From the IMG/VR virus record IMGVR_UViG_3300045431_000833, positions 1-41,656 of that record: a DNA stretch of 41,656 nt. One strand, given 5' to 3'. Origin of the DNA: a virus. The first letter of the stretch is position 1; the number at the start of each line of letters is the position of its first letter. The notes below the pieces were generated by a model that saw nothing but the letters and a program-made list of their open reading frames with translations, was not told the origin of the DNA and searched no databases. The position numbers were made by a program, and so were the translations under genes. This document shows positions 31,309 through 37,535 of this stretch, piece by piece.

Positions 31309-31811
31309 GACGCCCTCCTGAAGTTGATGGGGTCCCACCGGCCGGCGTCCCGCGGGAAGCGGGTGCGCACGGCGTGCAGCCAGAGCCCGAAGGCGTCGGC
31401 CTCGTCGGCGTTGGCGGGGGTGAGGGAGTAAGCCCGGGCCGCTTGGACCATCTGGTCCTTGTCGGCCTTGCCCGAGCCGGTCAGGGCCTTCTTGACGGTG
31501 ACCGGGTAGACCTCGCAGCACTCCACCGAGGCGCGGATCGCGACCATCTCGGTGATGCCGGCGAGGGCGTGAAGCTTGCGGGTGACGTGCGGCGTCGCGC
31601 TGGAGGCGAGGATAGGAGCCTCGAACAGCAGCAACGCGGGCTCGACCTCGCGTATCTTGGCCGTCAGCCACTCCTCGAAGGCGACGAGGAAGGAGCCGAC
31701 GTCCTCGCCAGTCGACGGCAAGCGGACATGGCCGATCTCCGGCAGTTCGCCGGTGTCAGGCTGGCCGAAGCAGAAGCCGGTGCAGGTCGCGAGGTCGAGC
31801 GCCAGGAACAT
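31305..31811 (-). CDS. RuvC-like Holliday-junction/branched-DNA endonuclease
   Basis: 168 residues. The RNase H-fold acids are in place: Asp6 in LALDLATCTG, Glu64 in LLFEAP, and Asp136/Glu137/Asp139 in NADEADAFGLW. This set is that of phage RuvC-like nucleases, which trim branched DNA from replication or recombination before packaging. Length is normal. It sits between a hypothetical protein and the GcrA homologue, joined by overlapping start and stop codons. Confidence 0.8.
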   Translation of the reverse strand: MFLALDLATCTGFCFGQPDTGELPEIGHVRLPSTGEDVGSFLVAFEEWLTAKIREVEPALLLFEAPILASSATPHVTRKLHALAGITEMVAIRASVECCEVYPVTVKKALTGSGKADKDQMVQAARAYSLTPANADEADAFGLWLHAVRTRFPRDAGRWDPINFRRAS

Positions 31812-32371
31812 CAGGCGGCCGCCTGTTCGTCAGTAGCGCCGGCGTCGTCGTTAGCTGGGGCCTGCCCGAACGCCTCGGCGCGGCGCCGTTGGGCGGCATG
31901 CCAGCCCTTCATGAAGGCGTCGGTGTAGTTCGGGCTGATGTGGTCCGGGACGACCGGGTCCTCGCCGCGCAGACCGCGCTGGTAGCCCTCGAACTCGGCG
32001 TCGATCTCGTCGCGCGCCGGAGAGGGGAGGTCGAACAGGTCGGGCTGCGAGCCCGCCGGAAGGCCTGCCCAGGTCCGCAGCTTGGCGCGCCGCTCTTCCT
32101 CGGCCACGAGGTCACGGCGCGAGGCCTTGCCGTCGTCGAGGATCGCCTGCAGCTCCTTGCGGGTGAAGCCGTCGGCCTTGGCCTCGCGGAACAGGTCCGT
32201 CTCCGTCGACTTCTCGGCGTCGTAGGCCGCCTTGGCGATGGCGGTCTTGTTCTGCTGGGTCCGGATCCGGTTGAGGTGATGGACGAAGACGTCCTGCTCA
32301 TTCCGGTTCGGGATCTGCGGTGCGGACCCGGCGTCCGGGCCCTCCGCTTCGGCTTTCAGCTTCTTGGCCAT
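31811..32371 (-). CDS. Hypothetical early protein with helical core
   Basis: 186 residues from ATG 32371 behind AAGGAGGG. A helical core (FVHHLNRIRTQQNKTAIAKA, ETDLFREAKADGFTRKELQA) and a second part with DAFMKGWHAAQRRRAEAFG resemble proteins of phage early operons that carry a short GW-type helix near the end. The tail contains PANDDAGATDEQAAA. I do not recognise a function. The 47-base gap to the upstream CII-like gene has no features. Confidence 0.5.
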   Translation of the reverse strand: MAKKLKAEAEGPDAGSAPQIPNRNEQDVFVHHLNRIRTQQNKTAIAKAAYDAEKSTETDLFREAKADGFTRKELQAILDDGKASRRDLVAEEERRAKLRTWAGLPAGSQPDLFDLPSPARDEIDAEFEGYQRGLRGEDPVVPDHISPNYTDAFMKGWHAAQRRRAEAFGQAPANDDAGATDEQAAA

Positions 32372-32418
32372 CTGGCCCTCCTTCGCGACCGCTCAACGGG
32401 GCGGTCAGTCCCGTTCGG

Positions 32419-32877
32419 TCAGGCCGCTCGCAGCGGCGAAGGGCATGCGGCGTCGATCGCTCGCCGGGCGGCCTTGAGGCGGTCGAGCGCGGCTTCGGCG
32501 TCCCGCTCAGCGGCGGCGATGGCGTCGATCTCGCGCGGGGTAAGCTGGCCGTCCGACAGGGCCCGGCGGATCAGGGCCTGAGCCTCGAGGGTCTGTTCCG
32601 ACAGTTCGCAGGCCAGATCGGCCAGGTTGCCGGCCGGGACCGGGAACATGCGGCGCTCGGCGATGGCGCCGGAGTAGATCGGGCCCTGCTGGGCGTACTC
32701 CTCCAGCGCGTCGATGATGTCTGCCGGCATGGTCGATGGGTCGTGAGCCGTCTGGTATCCGGACAGGGCGGACTTCTTCACCCGGCAGGCCCCGGCCGCC
32801 TCTTCCAGCCCGCCGCAGGCTTCGATCAGTTCCCGGGCCAGACGGGCATGTTCGCGGGGGCTGAGCTTCTTGTTCAC
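32419..32877 (-). CDS. CII-like phage regulatory protein
   Basis: 152 residues from a GTG. The first 60 residues look like the phage CII regulatory family (PF06892 type): an N-terminal helix, LIEACGGLEEAAGACRVKKS, then LSGYQTAHDPSTMPADIIDA and a LEEYAQQGPIYSG-type end, that is a GG-x-x-x-A-A helix-turn-helix followed by a MP-x-D-I-x-x-L-E segment. The C-terminus is a helical region rich in Ala and Glu. It may activate lysogeny or regulate early promoters. The gene is in the leftward early operon, second after the Cro-like gene group. Confidence 0.65.
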   Translation of the reverse strand: MNKKLSPREHARLARELIEACGGLEEAAGACRVKKSALSGYQTAHDPSTMPADIIDALEEYAQQGPIYSGAIAERRMFPVPAGNLADLACELSEQTLEAQALIRRALSDGQLTPREIDAIAAAERDAEAALDRLKAARRAIDAACPSPLRAA

Positions 32878-32931
32878 TGGATGTCTCGTGGTGCTTTCCG
32901 GATGACCGCCGTCTGTCGGCGGCCGTACAGG

Positions 32932-33240
32932 TCAGGCGGGTTGTTCGGAGGTGGCGGGGTGTTCGTCGTTGGCGGCGTGCAGATGTGGTTCGGGACGCTC
33001 CCGGAGGGGGAGGCGGCAGCCTGGGGTCCACTGCGCCCGGTCCAGATGCTTTGCGGCCTGCGCTTGGGCGGCGAGGACGCCGCGGAGGAGGGGCTTCTGT
33101 TCGGCGACGATGGAGGCTGCTTCGCAGACCAGCGCCCGCAGCTTCGCCTCGTCGCCGGCACGGACGTGCATCCGGGCCCGCTCGATCAGGTCGTAGACGC
33201 GGCCGGCCTCTGTCAGGACGTCATGCGAGAGCATGCGCAT
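32932..33240 (-). CDS. Small helical early protein, unknown
   Basis: 102 residues from ATG 33240 with AGGAG six bases upstream. Helical N-terminus (VLTEAGRVYDLIERARMHVR), a second helix (ASIVAEQKPLLRGVLAAQAQ), and a disordered tail with HAANDEHPATSEQPA. No function recognised. Confidence 0.5.
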   Translation of the reverse strand: MRMLSHDVLTEAGRVYDLIERARMHVRAGDEAKLRALVCEAASIVAEQKPLLRGVLAAQAQAAKHLDRAQWTPGCRLPLRERPEPHLHAANDEHPATSEQPA

Positions 33241-33352
33241 CGGGGACTCCTGTGATCGGGGGTTGCCCGCCGCGGGCTGACGAAGGGGAGGGGCCCGCGG
33301 CGGGCGCCATCGCGAGCAGCCGGGCGCTCAGCGATGAGGGGGAGGCGGCCAT

Positions 33353-33610
33353 TCAGGCGGCCTCACTGCTGGGGCTGGCGTCGTTGGCGGCTTCCAGCCG
33401 GAAGGAGCGGACGAGCGCCACGTCGGGATTGAGATCGGAGGCCGGGATCCGGCCTTCGGAGACACGTTCGATCTCCAGTGCGACGCGCACGCTTGGCGTC
33501 TGCTCGCCACGTTCGATTTGGCTCAGATGACCTTTGCTCTTGAGGCCAACACGAGCGGCGAACGCCTCTTGCGAGAGGCCCAGGTCTTTACGGAGTTCGG
33601 CGATGTCCAT
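33353..33610 (-). CDS. Cro-like helix-turn-helix protein
   Basis: 85 residues from ATG 33610. A classical XRE/Cro helix-turn-helix: LRKDLGLSQEAFAARVGLKS and then KGHLSQIERGEQTPSVRVAL. The C-terminal tail (AANDASPSSEAA) is short. It is the first gene of the leftward early operon and divergent from the repressor, as expected for the lytic switch protein. No ribosome-binding site precedes the start, and the predicted transcription start is only about one base upstream, so this mRNA may also be leaderless. It would repress the repressor promoter. Confidence 0.8.
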   Translation of the reverse strand: MDIAELRKDLGLSQEAFAARVGLKSKGHLSQIERGEQTPSVRVALEIERVSEGRIPASDLNPDVALVRSFRLEAANDASPSSEAA

Positions 33611-33617
33611 GCGGCGA

Positions 33618-33645
33618 AGTTTGCATATGCCGAACATTTCGGCAA
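33618..33645 (-). promoter_or_regulatory. Early-left promoter overlapped by operator
   Basis: Leftward: TTGCCG (33645-33640), 16-base spacer, CAAACT (33623-33618). Predicted transcription start near 33611, adjacent to the Cro-like start at 33610. The region 33635-33616 (GTTCGGCATATGCAAACTTC) is identical to 35889-35908 in front of the right early operon. The operator at 33628-33644 covers the -35 and spacer, so a bound repressor would block it. Confidence 0.65.
33628..33644. promoter_or_regulatory. Operator O1: perfect 17-bp palindrome
   Basis: TGCCGAACATTTCGGCA: seven-base arms TGCCGAA/TTCGGCA around CAT. The sequence in the middle of the intergenic control region and its recurrence in the right control region point to the phage repressor or Cro-like protein as binder. 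Confidence 0.7.
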
Positions 33646-33660
33646 GCCCGATGTTCGGCA
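33646..33660. promoter_or_regulatory. Operator O2 (degenerate)
   Basis: On the minus strand TGCCGAACATCGGGC: the first ten bases equal O1, the second arm is degraded. It lies directly upstream of the -35 of the left promoter and of the -35 of the repressor promoter. Confidence 0.5.
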
Positions 33661-33668
33661 TTGCCGTA

Positions 33669-33697
33669 CTGACGGCGCGCGGCATGGTTCGCATACT
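33669..33697 (+). promoter_or_regulatory. Repressor promoter, leaderless transcript predicted
   Basis: CTGACG (33669-33674), a 17-base spacer, CATACT (33692-33697). The expected transcription start is position 33704, the A of the repressor ATG. No ribosome-binding site is present before that ATG. Confidence 0.6.
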
Positions 33698-33712
33698 CCG
33701 AACATGTCGGAG
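33696..33712. promoter_or_regulatory. Operator O3 overlapping the repressor start codon
   Basis: CTCCGAACATGTCGGAG: arms CTCCGA/TCGGAG, core CCGAACAT shared with O1 and O2. It covers the end of the -10 element and the start codon of the repressor gene, so binding here would shut off the repressor itself or be used by the Cro-like protein. Confidence 0.6.
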
Positions 33713-34096
33713 AAGCCCCGGAAGACGCGCCCCCTCGAGCTCTACGAGGAGTATCGTGAGAAGAGCGGCTGGTATCTGGCCGCTTGGAGAGACTTTGCGG
33801 GCCTGACGCTTGAGGACTTGGCTTCCGAGCTCGGCAGGTCGCGCGGGTACATCTCCGACCTTGAGACCGGCGCCGTCCGTGCTGGCCGGCCAGCGACGCG
33901 GTTCAATCGCGACCTGGTGGATCAGGTGGCCAAGGCCGTGCACACGACCGGCGGGCGACTGATCGATGTGAACCCGTTTACGGCATGGGAGCACTCCGCT
34001 CGTCTCGATGAGACGATCCGCGCCCTTTCCTCAGAGGACAGGGAGGCTGTCTTGGACATGGCCGAGCGGCTGGCCCGCAAGAGCGTTGCCGCTTGA
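33704..34096 (+). CDS. Prophage repressor (XRE helix-turn-helix)
   Basis: 130 residues from ATG 33704. Helix-turn-helix at about 24-55: FAGLTLEDLASELGRSRGYI followed by SDLETGAVRAGRPA, a recognisable XRE motif. The rest (DLVDQVAKAVHTTGGRLIDV, LSSEDREAVLDMAERLARKS) is helical and may dimerise. No S24 autopeptidase domain is present, so induction must work differently from lambda, possibly by another protein. It faces the Cro-like gene across an operator-rich gap of 93 bases and is the first gene of a four-gene lysogeny operon. Confidence 0.75.
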   Translation: MSEKPRKTRPLELYEEYREKSGWYLAAWRDFAGLTLEDLASELGRSRGYISDLETGAVRAGRPATRFNRDLVDQVAKAVHTTGGRLIDVNPFTAWEHSARLDETIRALSSEDREAVLDMAERLARKSVAA

Positions 34097-34127
34097 GTGC
34101 AGCGACTATGAGCCTGGGGAGGGCATA

Positions 34128-34631
34128 ATGAAGAAGATCGCAATTGCCGGGCTGATTGCGGCATCGATGCTTTCAGCGTGCGCGACCAATGTCGGAACGC
34201 AGACCGTCAACGACTTTGGTCGCTTTCAGCAAGCGGTCGCCGGGCAGACCACGAAGACGCAGATCCACGACCTGTTCGGCCAGCCCCACCGCGTGACATA
34301 CATTCCGCAGAGCAACGAGAGCCTGTGGCAGTACTATCAGGTCCGTTCGACGACGAACCCGACCACCTTCATTCCGTTCGTCGGAATGGTGACTGGAGGC
34401 AACGACCTCGACATCACCCGCGCCGACTTCTTCTTCGACGCCGAGGGGATCCTTCTCCGCACGCAACGGGAGCAACGGACCCGCTACAAGAATCAGTGGC
34501 TGGGTATGGCAGACGCGCTCACACGCGACGGCTCTGTCGCTGAGGTTGAGGCAGAAATGCAGCGGCTGAACCTGCCCTTCGACAGGCAGGAAGCGCAGAT
34601 TGCCGCCGGATGGGCGGACTGGGATGACTAG
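34128..34631 (+). CDS. BamE/SmpA-like outer membrane lipoprotein
   Basis: 167 residues. Signal peptide MKKIAIAGLIAASMLSACAT with lipobox LSAC (cut before Cys18). The mature part opens with AVAGQTTKTQIHDLFGQPHR and shows SLWQYYQVRSTTN, which is the outline of the BamE/SmpA/OmlA fold (an x-G-x-T-x-x-x-V/I-x-x-x-x-G-x-P segment followed by W-x-Y). BamE is a part of the outer membrane assembly machine; a phage copy may alter surface proteins. ATG 34128 is preceded by GGGGAGGG. It follows the repressor by 31 bases and is likely on the same mRNA in the lysogen. Confidence 0.7.
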   Translation: MKKIAIAGLIAASMLSACATNVGTQTVNDFGRFQQAVAGQTTKTQIHDLFGQPHRVTYIPQSNESLWQYYQVRSTTNPTTFIPFVGMVTGGNDLDITRADFFFDAEGILLRTQREQRTRYKNQWLGMADALTRDGSVAEVEAEMQRLNLPFDRQEAQIAAGWADWDD

Positions 34632-35013
34632 TCGGCTGCTTGCCTGCTTCGCCGTCCTCTTGTCCGGCTGCGCAGGAATGGCAGAGGGGACGGTCGATCA
34701 GTCACGCGAGATACTTCTGACCTCTTCTCCGAGCGACGCTCGCGTCAGTCAGGGCGGCCCCACGATTTGCCGGACACCGTGCACCGTTCGTCAGCAGCGG
34801 CTCAACCTTCTGGAGCCGCTAGTGTTCGAGTTTCCTGACGGTCGGCGTGCGGAGACGCGCACTGGCCAGAACTGGAACGCCACGACGCTCGGCAATGCCG
34901 CGTTCGGAGGGCCTCTCGGTGTGGCTATGGATGTAATCTCAGGACGGGTAATTCTCGCAGATCGGCACATCCACGCGGTGGCGGAAGATCAGGCTGCAGG
35001 AACTTCCGAATGA
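34624..35013 (+). CDS. Putative lipoprotein, PEGA-like
   Basis: 129 residues from ATG 34624, overlapping the previous gene by eight bases. Signal peptide with lipobox LLSGC (Cys15 or so). The mature part has LLTSSPSDARVSQGGPTICR then TPCTVRQQRLN, a pattern like PEGA-type domains (S-x-P-x-x-A-x-V...T-P-C), and a Gly-rich end (GNAAFGGPLGVAMDVISG) that could be a membrane-associated turn. Probably anchored in the outer membrane. The repeat of a lipoprotein next to another suggests the pair works together. Confidence 0.6.
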   Translation: MTSRLLACFAVLLSGCAGMAEGTVDQSREILLTSSPSDARVSQGGPTICRTPCTVRQQRLNLLEPLVFEFPDGRRAETRTGQNWNATTLGNAAFGGPLGVAMDVISGRVILADRHIHAVAEDQAAGTSE

Positions 35014-35444
35014 TCGTCTGGCAGGACCCGCCTCCCTACGTTCAGTACCTCGCCGAAGCAGAGGCTCTCGGCCGACTGTCCCTTGCGAGCGGCGCATGTA
35101 GTGCACTGAACTACGAAACCGACGTGCAGCGCGGGATCGCCGAGACCGAGGCATATGTCCGTCGAGCGGCCATTGATCGCGTTGGGTCTGACTTCGCCAG
35201 TCAGACGTTCGAGGCGGCCGTCGAGCGGGAGACTGCCGAGTGGCAGATGATGACGGCCGAGGGACCTGACGATACCGAGGAAGAAGCGGACGCTAGAATG
35301 GTCGACGGCGCCGCTTTCGTCGTCAGCCGGTGCGCCCTCTCCGCAGAAGAGTACCCGTCGGTCATCAAGGCCAACGGGGACGAGCCCAAGACAGCGGCCG
35401 AGCTGTTCGAACTCATCATGCGGCAAGGACCTGATAGCGAGTAA
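35010..35444 (+). CDS. Unknown protein of the lysogeny operon
   Basis: 144 residues, ATGA overlap with the lipoprotein gene. No signal peptide. Helical, acidic, with two cysteines (Cys30, Cys107) and text such as LGRLSLASGACSALNYETDV. Not recognised. Coupling suggests it acts with the two lipoproteins. Confidence 0.5.
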   Translation: MIVWQDPPPYVQYLAEAEALGRLSLASGACSALNYETDVQRGIAETEAYVRRAAIDRVGSDFASQTFEAAVERETAEWQMMTAEGPDDTEEEADARMVDGAAFVVSRCALSAEEYPSVIKANGDEPKTAAELFELIMRQGPDSE

Positions 35445-35452
35445 CGACGCGC

Positions 35453-35731
35453 CTAGGCGGCGGCATCGTCCAGCCAGGGATCTCGGCCTTCCGGGTCGAT
35501 AGCCAGCGCCGCCCGTGGCACCGCACCGTGCTCCGCCAGCACCTCCGGATCCGCATAGATTTCGGCCTCGGCGTCGATCCACTGCTGGTAGACCAGAACT
35601 CCGTCGGCCGACTTTGCCAGGATTAGGCCGCCTTCCTCGGCGTCGACCGCGCACAGGAACTCGTAACGCTCCGCGGGCTCATGGCGGTCGTTCCAGAATG
35701 GCTGTGCGAAGTAGCGAAGTCGGCGCGGCAT
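35453..35731 (-). CDS. Small acidic protein on the opposite strand, unknown
   Basis: 92 residues, a beta-strand-rich first half (RRLRYFAQPFWNDRHEPAER) and an acidic second half ending in WLDDAAA. It converges with the lysogeny operon (8 bases between stops) and is divergent from the right operon (gap of 199 bases with two GANTC sites and the right promoter). Function unknown. Confidence 0.5.
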   Translation of the reverse strand: MPRRLRYFAQPFWNDRHEPAERYEFLCAVDAEEGGLILAKSADGVLVYQQWIDAEAEIYADPEVLAEHGAVPRAALAIDPEGRDPWLDDAAA

Positions 35732-35863
35732 GGCCGTTGTTCCTCCAATCGTTAATCCGATTCCGCACGGCGGGCTCCGAGAGTCCAGACGGCCGCGTCA
35801 GGGGTGCGTCCGGTTCTGACGTGTGGCTTCTGCCGAACCACGGCCCCGCGGCGGGTTTGTGAA

Positions 35864-35908
35864 TGCCGAACATTTCGCTTGCGACGAGGTTCGGCATATG
35901 CAAACTTC
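35864..35908 (+). promoter_or_regulatory. Early-right promoter with operator half-sites
   Basis: TTGCGA (35879-35884), 16-base spacer, CAAACT (35901-35906). 35889-35908 is identical to the left promoter block. TGCCGAACATTTCGC at 35864-35878 equals the first 14 bases of operator O1, plus one; another TGCCGAAC lies at 35831-35838. The expected transcription start is near 35913, with a GGAGAG ribosome site before the ATG at 35931. This promoter is likely controlled by the same repressor as the left one. Confidence 0.65.
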
Positions 35909-35930
35909 TCTCCATCAACGGAGAGACCTC

Positions 35931-36239
35931 ATGTCCCTGCACCCGACCTTCTCGGACCTCCTCCGCCGCCCGGCGGCTCTGGACGCCGGGCTGCCGCTGC
36001 AGACCATCACGGCCCCGACCGGTGAGCAGGTCCGTGGCCGCCTGACCGACAAGCTGCACGCCAAGGCGTGGGGCAAGCTGATGGTCGGGGGCGTGTCCGA
36101 GGCCCCGGTTCTCGATCACGACGACCTGTCCGACTGGCTCGACTTCCACGTCATCGATCTGGTGGGGAATGGGAGCCGGGATCGGTACGAGGCTGGCGCT
36201 GCCCGGTGGGCCGCCCGTCGGCAGAAGGCGGCGGCGTGA
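35931..36239 (+). CDS. Early-right protein, unknown
   Basis: 102 residues, first gene of the rightward early operon, ATG at 35931 with GGAGAG upstream. It contains a beta-rich stretch (LPLQTITAPTGEQVRGRLTD) and a helical end (RYEAGAARWAARRQKAAA). No known motif. The next gene overlaps its stop. Confidence 0.5.
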   Translation: MSLHPTFSDLLRRPAALDAGLPLQTITAPTGEQVRGRLTDKLHAKAWGKLMVGGVSEAPVLDHDDLSDWLDFHVIDLVGNGSRDRYEAGAARWAARRQKAAA

Positions 36240-36451
36240 TGGTCGCCAAGCGCTTCACCCACTTCCACGACAGGACCGACGGCCGGGGCGGCTATCGGGA
36301 CACCGACAAGGTCAGAACGGCGCTCCGCTGGCATCGGGAAGCGGTCGCTCGCGAAGGGACGGATCGCTCGTGGATATACGAGTACGACCGTGAGTCAGGC
36401 GAACGCGTGGCCACAATCGCGAACTGGTCACGCGAAGGGGTGGAGGCCTGA
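36239..36451 (+). CDS. Small early-right protein, unknown
   Basis: 70 residues from ATG 36239 (TGATG overlap). Rich in charged and aromatic residues (KRFTHFHDRTDGRGGYRDTD, then SWIYEYDRESGERVATIANW). Probably a small beta protein. No function recognised. Confidence 0.45.
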   Translation: MVAKRFTHFHDRTDGRGGYRDTDKVRTALRWHREAVAREGTDRSWIYEYDRESGERVATIANWSREGVEA

Positions 36452-36452
36452 C

Positions 36453-36791
36453 ATGGTCTTCGCCTGCTCCTCCACCCCCGGCGAGCGCCAAGGCCTGCGC
36501 CTGATCAAGGGCGAGGTCGACGGCATCGTCGAGCGCCTCGGCATTCCGGCTGAGCCCGACCGCCGCCCCCGCTATTTCGCCGAGAATGCCTATGTCGTGG
36601 TCACCGCCACGAAGCGCCGGATGACGCTGGAACAGGCCTGGGCGGAGGCAAACGACCTCCTGCTGACGGCGACGTGTCCGAGCGTCGGAACGCTGGCCGA
36701 CGCAGCGGCGGACGAGCTCCAAGACATCATCCGGGCGATGCGCGAGGCGGGAACGCCGACGCCGCCGGCCGCCATGGCGAAGGCTGCGTGA
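36453..36791 (+). CDS. Small early-right protein, unknown
   Basis: 112 residues from ATG 36453. Mixed alpha/beta with LIKGEVDGIVERLGIPAEPD and YFAENAYVVVTATKRRMTLE; a helical C-terminus ends in PAAMAKAA. Not recognised; spacing to both neighbours is minimal, so it is part of the operon. Confidence 0.45.
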   Translation: MVFACSSTPGERQGLRLIKGEVDGIVERLGIPAEPDRRPRYFAENAYVVVTATKRRMTLEQAWAEANDLLLTATCPSVGTLADAAADELQDIIRAMREAGTPTPPAAMAKAA

Positions 36792-36982
36792 TGGAGCTCC
36801 GCATTTGCCCCGGCATCAACAAGCTGTACCGCCTCGCGCTGGTCGAGGGGGACGACAGCTTCACCACCCTTTCGGAGCACGACACGCCCGCTCAGGCCGT
36901 CATGGCCAAGTTCCGGGCTGAGGTCGCGGCTGACCTCGCTGAACTGCGGCTGGCGCACATCGCCAAGGCGAGGGCAGCGTGA
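36791..36982 (+). CDS. Small early-right protein, unknown
   Basis: 63 residues from ATG 36791 (TGATG overlap). LRICPGINKLYRLALVEGDD and a helix KFRAEVAADLAELRLAHIAK. Not recognised. Confidence 0.4.
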   Translation: MELRICPGINKLYRLALVEGDDSFTTLSEHDTPAQAVMAKFRAEVAADLAELRLAHIAKARAA

Positions 36983-37161
36983 TGAGCCGCCAATCCTTCT
37001 CCCTTCACGTCGGGGCAATCATCGTTTGGCTCGCGGCCTTCAACACGGCGCTGGAGACCATTCAAGCGCTCGCCGACGCGAGCTGGCTGCTGGCCTCCGT
37101 CAAGGCGGTTGCCGCCGTCGGAGCGGTCCTGATCGGTCGCGACATTTGGCGAGCCGCCTGA
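36982..37161 (+). CDS. Small two-helix membrane protein
   Basis: 59 residues from ATG 36982. Two hydrophobic segments (VGAIIVWLAAFNTALETI and VKAVAAVGAVLIGRDIW). It overlaps the stop of the previous gene and the start of the next. A role in host membrane or superinfection is possible but not shown. Confidence 0.45.
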   Translation: MSRQSFSLHVGAIIVWLAAFNTALETIQALADASWLLASVKAVAAVGAVLIGRDIWRAA

Positions 37162-37262
37162 TGCCGCCCCTCGCCGAAGCCCTCATCCACCTGATCGTCG
37201 CTGCCGTCTGGATTGCCGGCGGCCTGGCGGTCCTCACCCGCCTTCCGAACCGGGAGCCCTGA
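37161..37262 (+). CDS. Very small membrane peptide
   Basis: 33 residues from ATG 37161, one hydrophobic segment (ALIHLIVAAVWIAGGLAVLT). It shares the ATG base with the previous stop (TGATG), and the next gene starts three bases after its stop. Likely partner of the preceding membrane protein. Confidence 0.4.
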   Translation: MPPLAEALIHLIVAAVWIAGGLAVLTRLPNREP

Positions 37263-37265
37263 GAC

Positions 37266-37535
37266 ATGAACCGACCGATGCTGAGAACCGTCGACGCGCT
37301 GACCCCCGCCGAACTGGCGATGCAGCGTGAGGCAGAGGCCCGCCAGTTGGCCGAGCAGGAGGCCCGCGCCATCGAGGCCGACGCCCGCGCCCTGCTGGCC
37401 CGGTGCGAGCAATACACCCGGCTCAACAGCGTTCACGCCGGCTTCCGCCACGCGACGGTCGAGCTGATCTGCTCGCTGCGGCTCAAGGTGCCGACGCTGA
37501 GCGCGATCCTTGGCGCACAGGACGGTGCGGCGTGA
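37266..37535 (+). CDS. Helical early protein, unknown
   Basis: 89 residues, Glu/Ala/Arg-rich helix (AELAMQREAEARQLAEQEAR) in the first half and LRLKVPTLSAILGAQDGAA at the end. It precedes the exonuclease gene with a GTGA overlap. It may assist recombination or be a small regulator; nothing specific is seen. Confidence 0.45.
   Translation: MNRPMLRTVDALTPAELAMQREAEARQLAEQEARAIEADARALLARCEQYTRLNSVHAGFRHATVELICSLRLKVPTLSAILGAQDGAA

Noticed and set aside
31309-31671. N-terminal extension of the GcrA homologue
   Set aside because: The extension lies in the RuvC-like gene and is Arg/Gly-rich; ATG 31308 has AGGAGGG and matches the normal GcrA start.
33353-33994. A long minus-strand frame running from the Cro-like gene through the operator region
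   Set aside because: The upstream part is non-conserved in character and crosses the promoters and the repressor gene; the ATG at 33610 begins exactly at the HTH protein.
35450-35459. Palindrome CGCCTAGGCG between the convergent genes, considered as a bidirectional terminator
   Set aside because: The stem is too short and no T-run follows on either strand.
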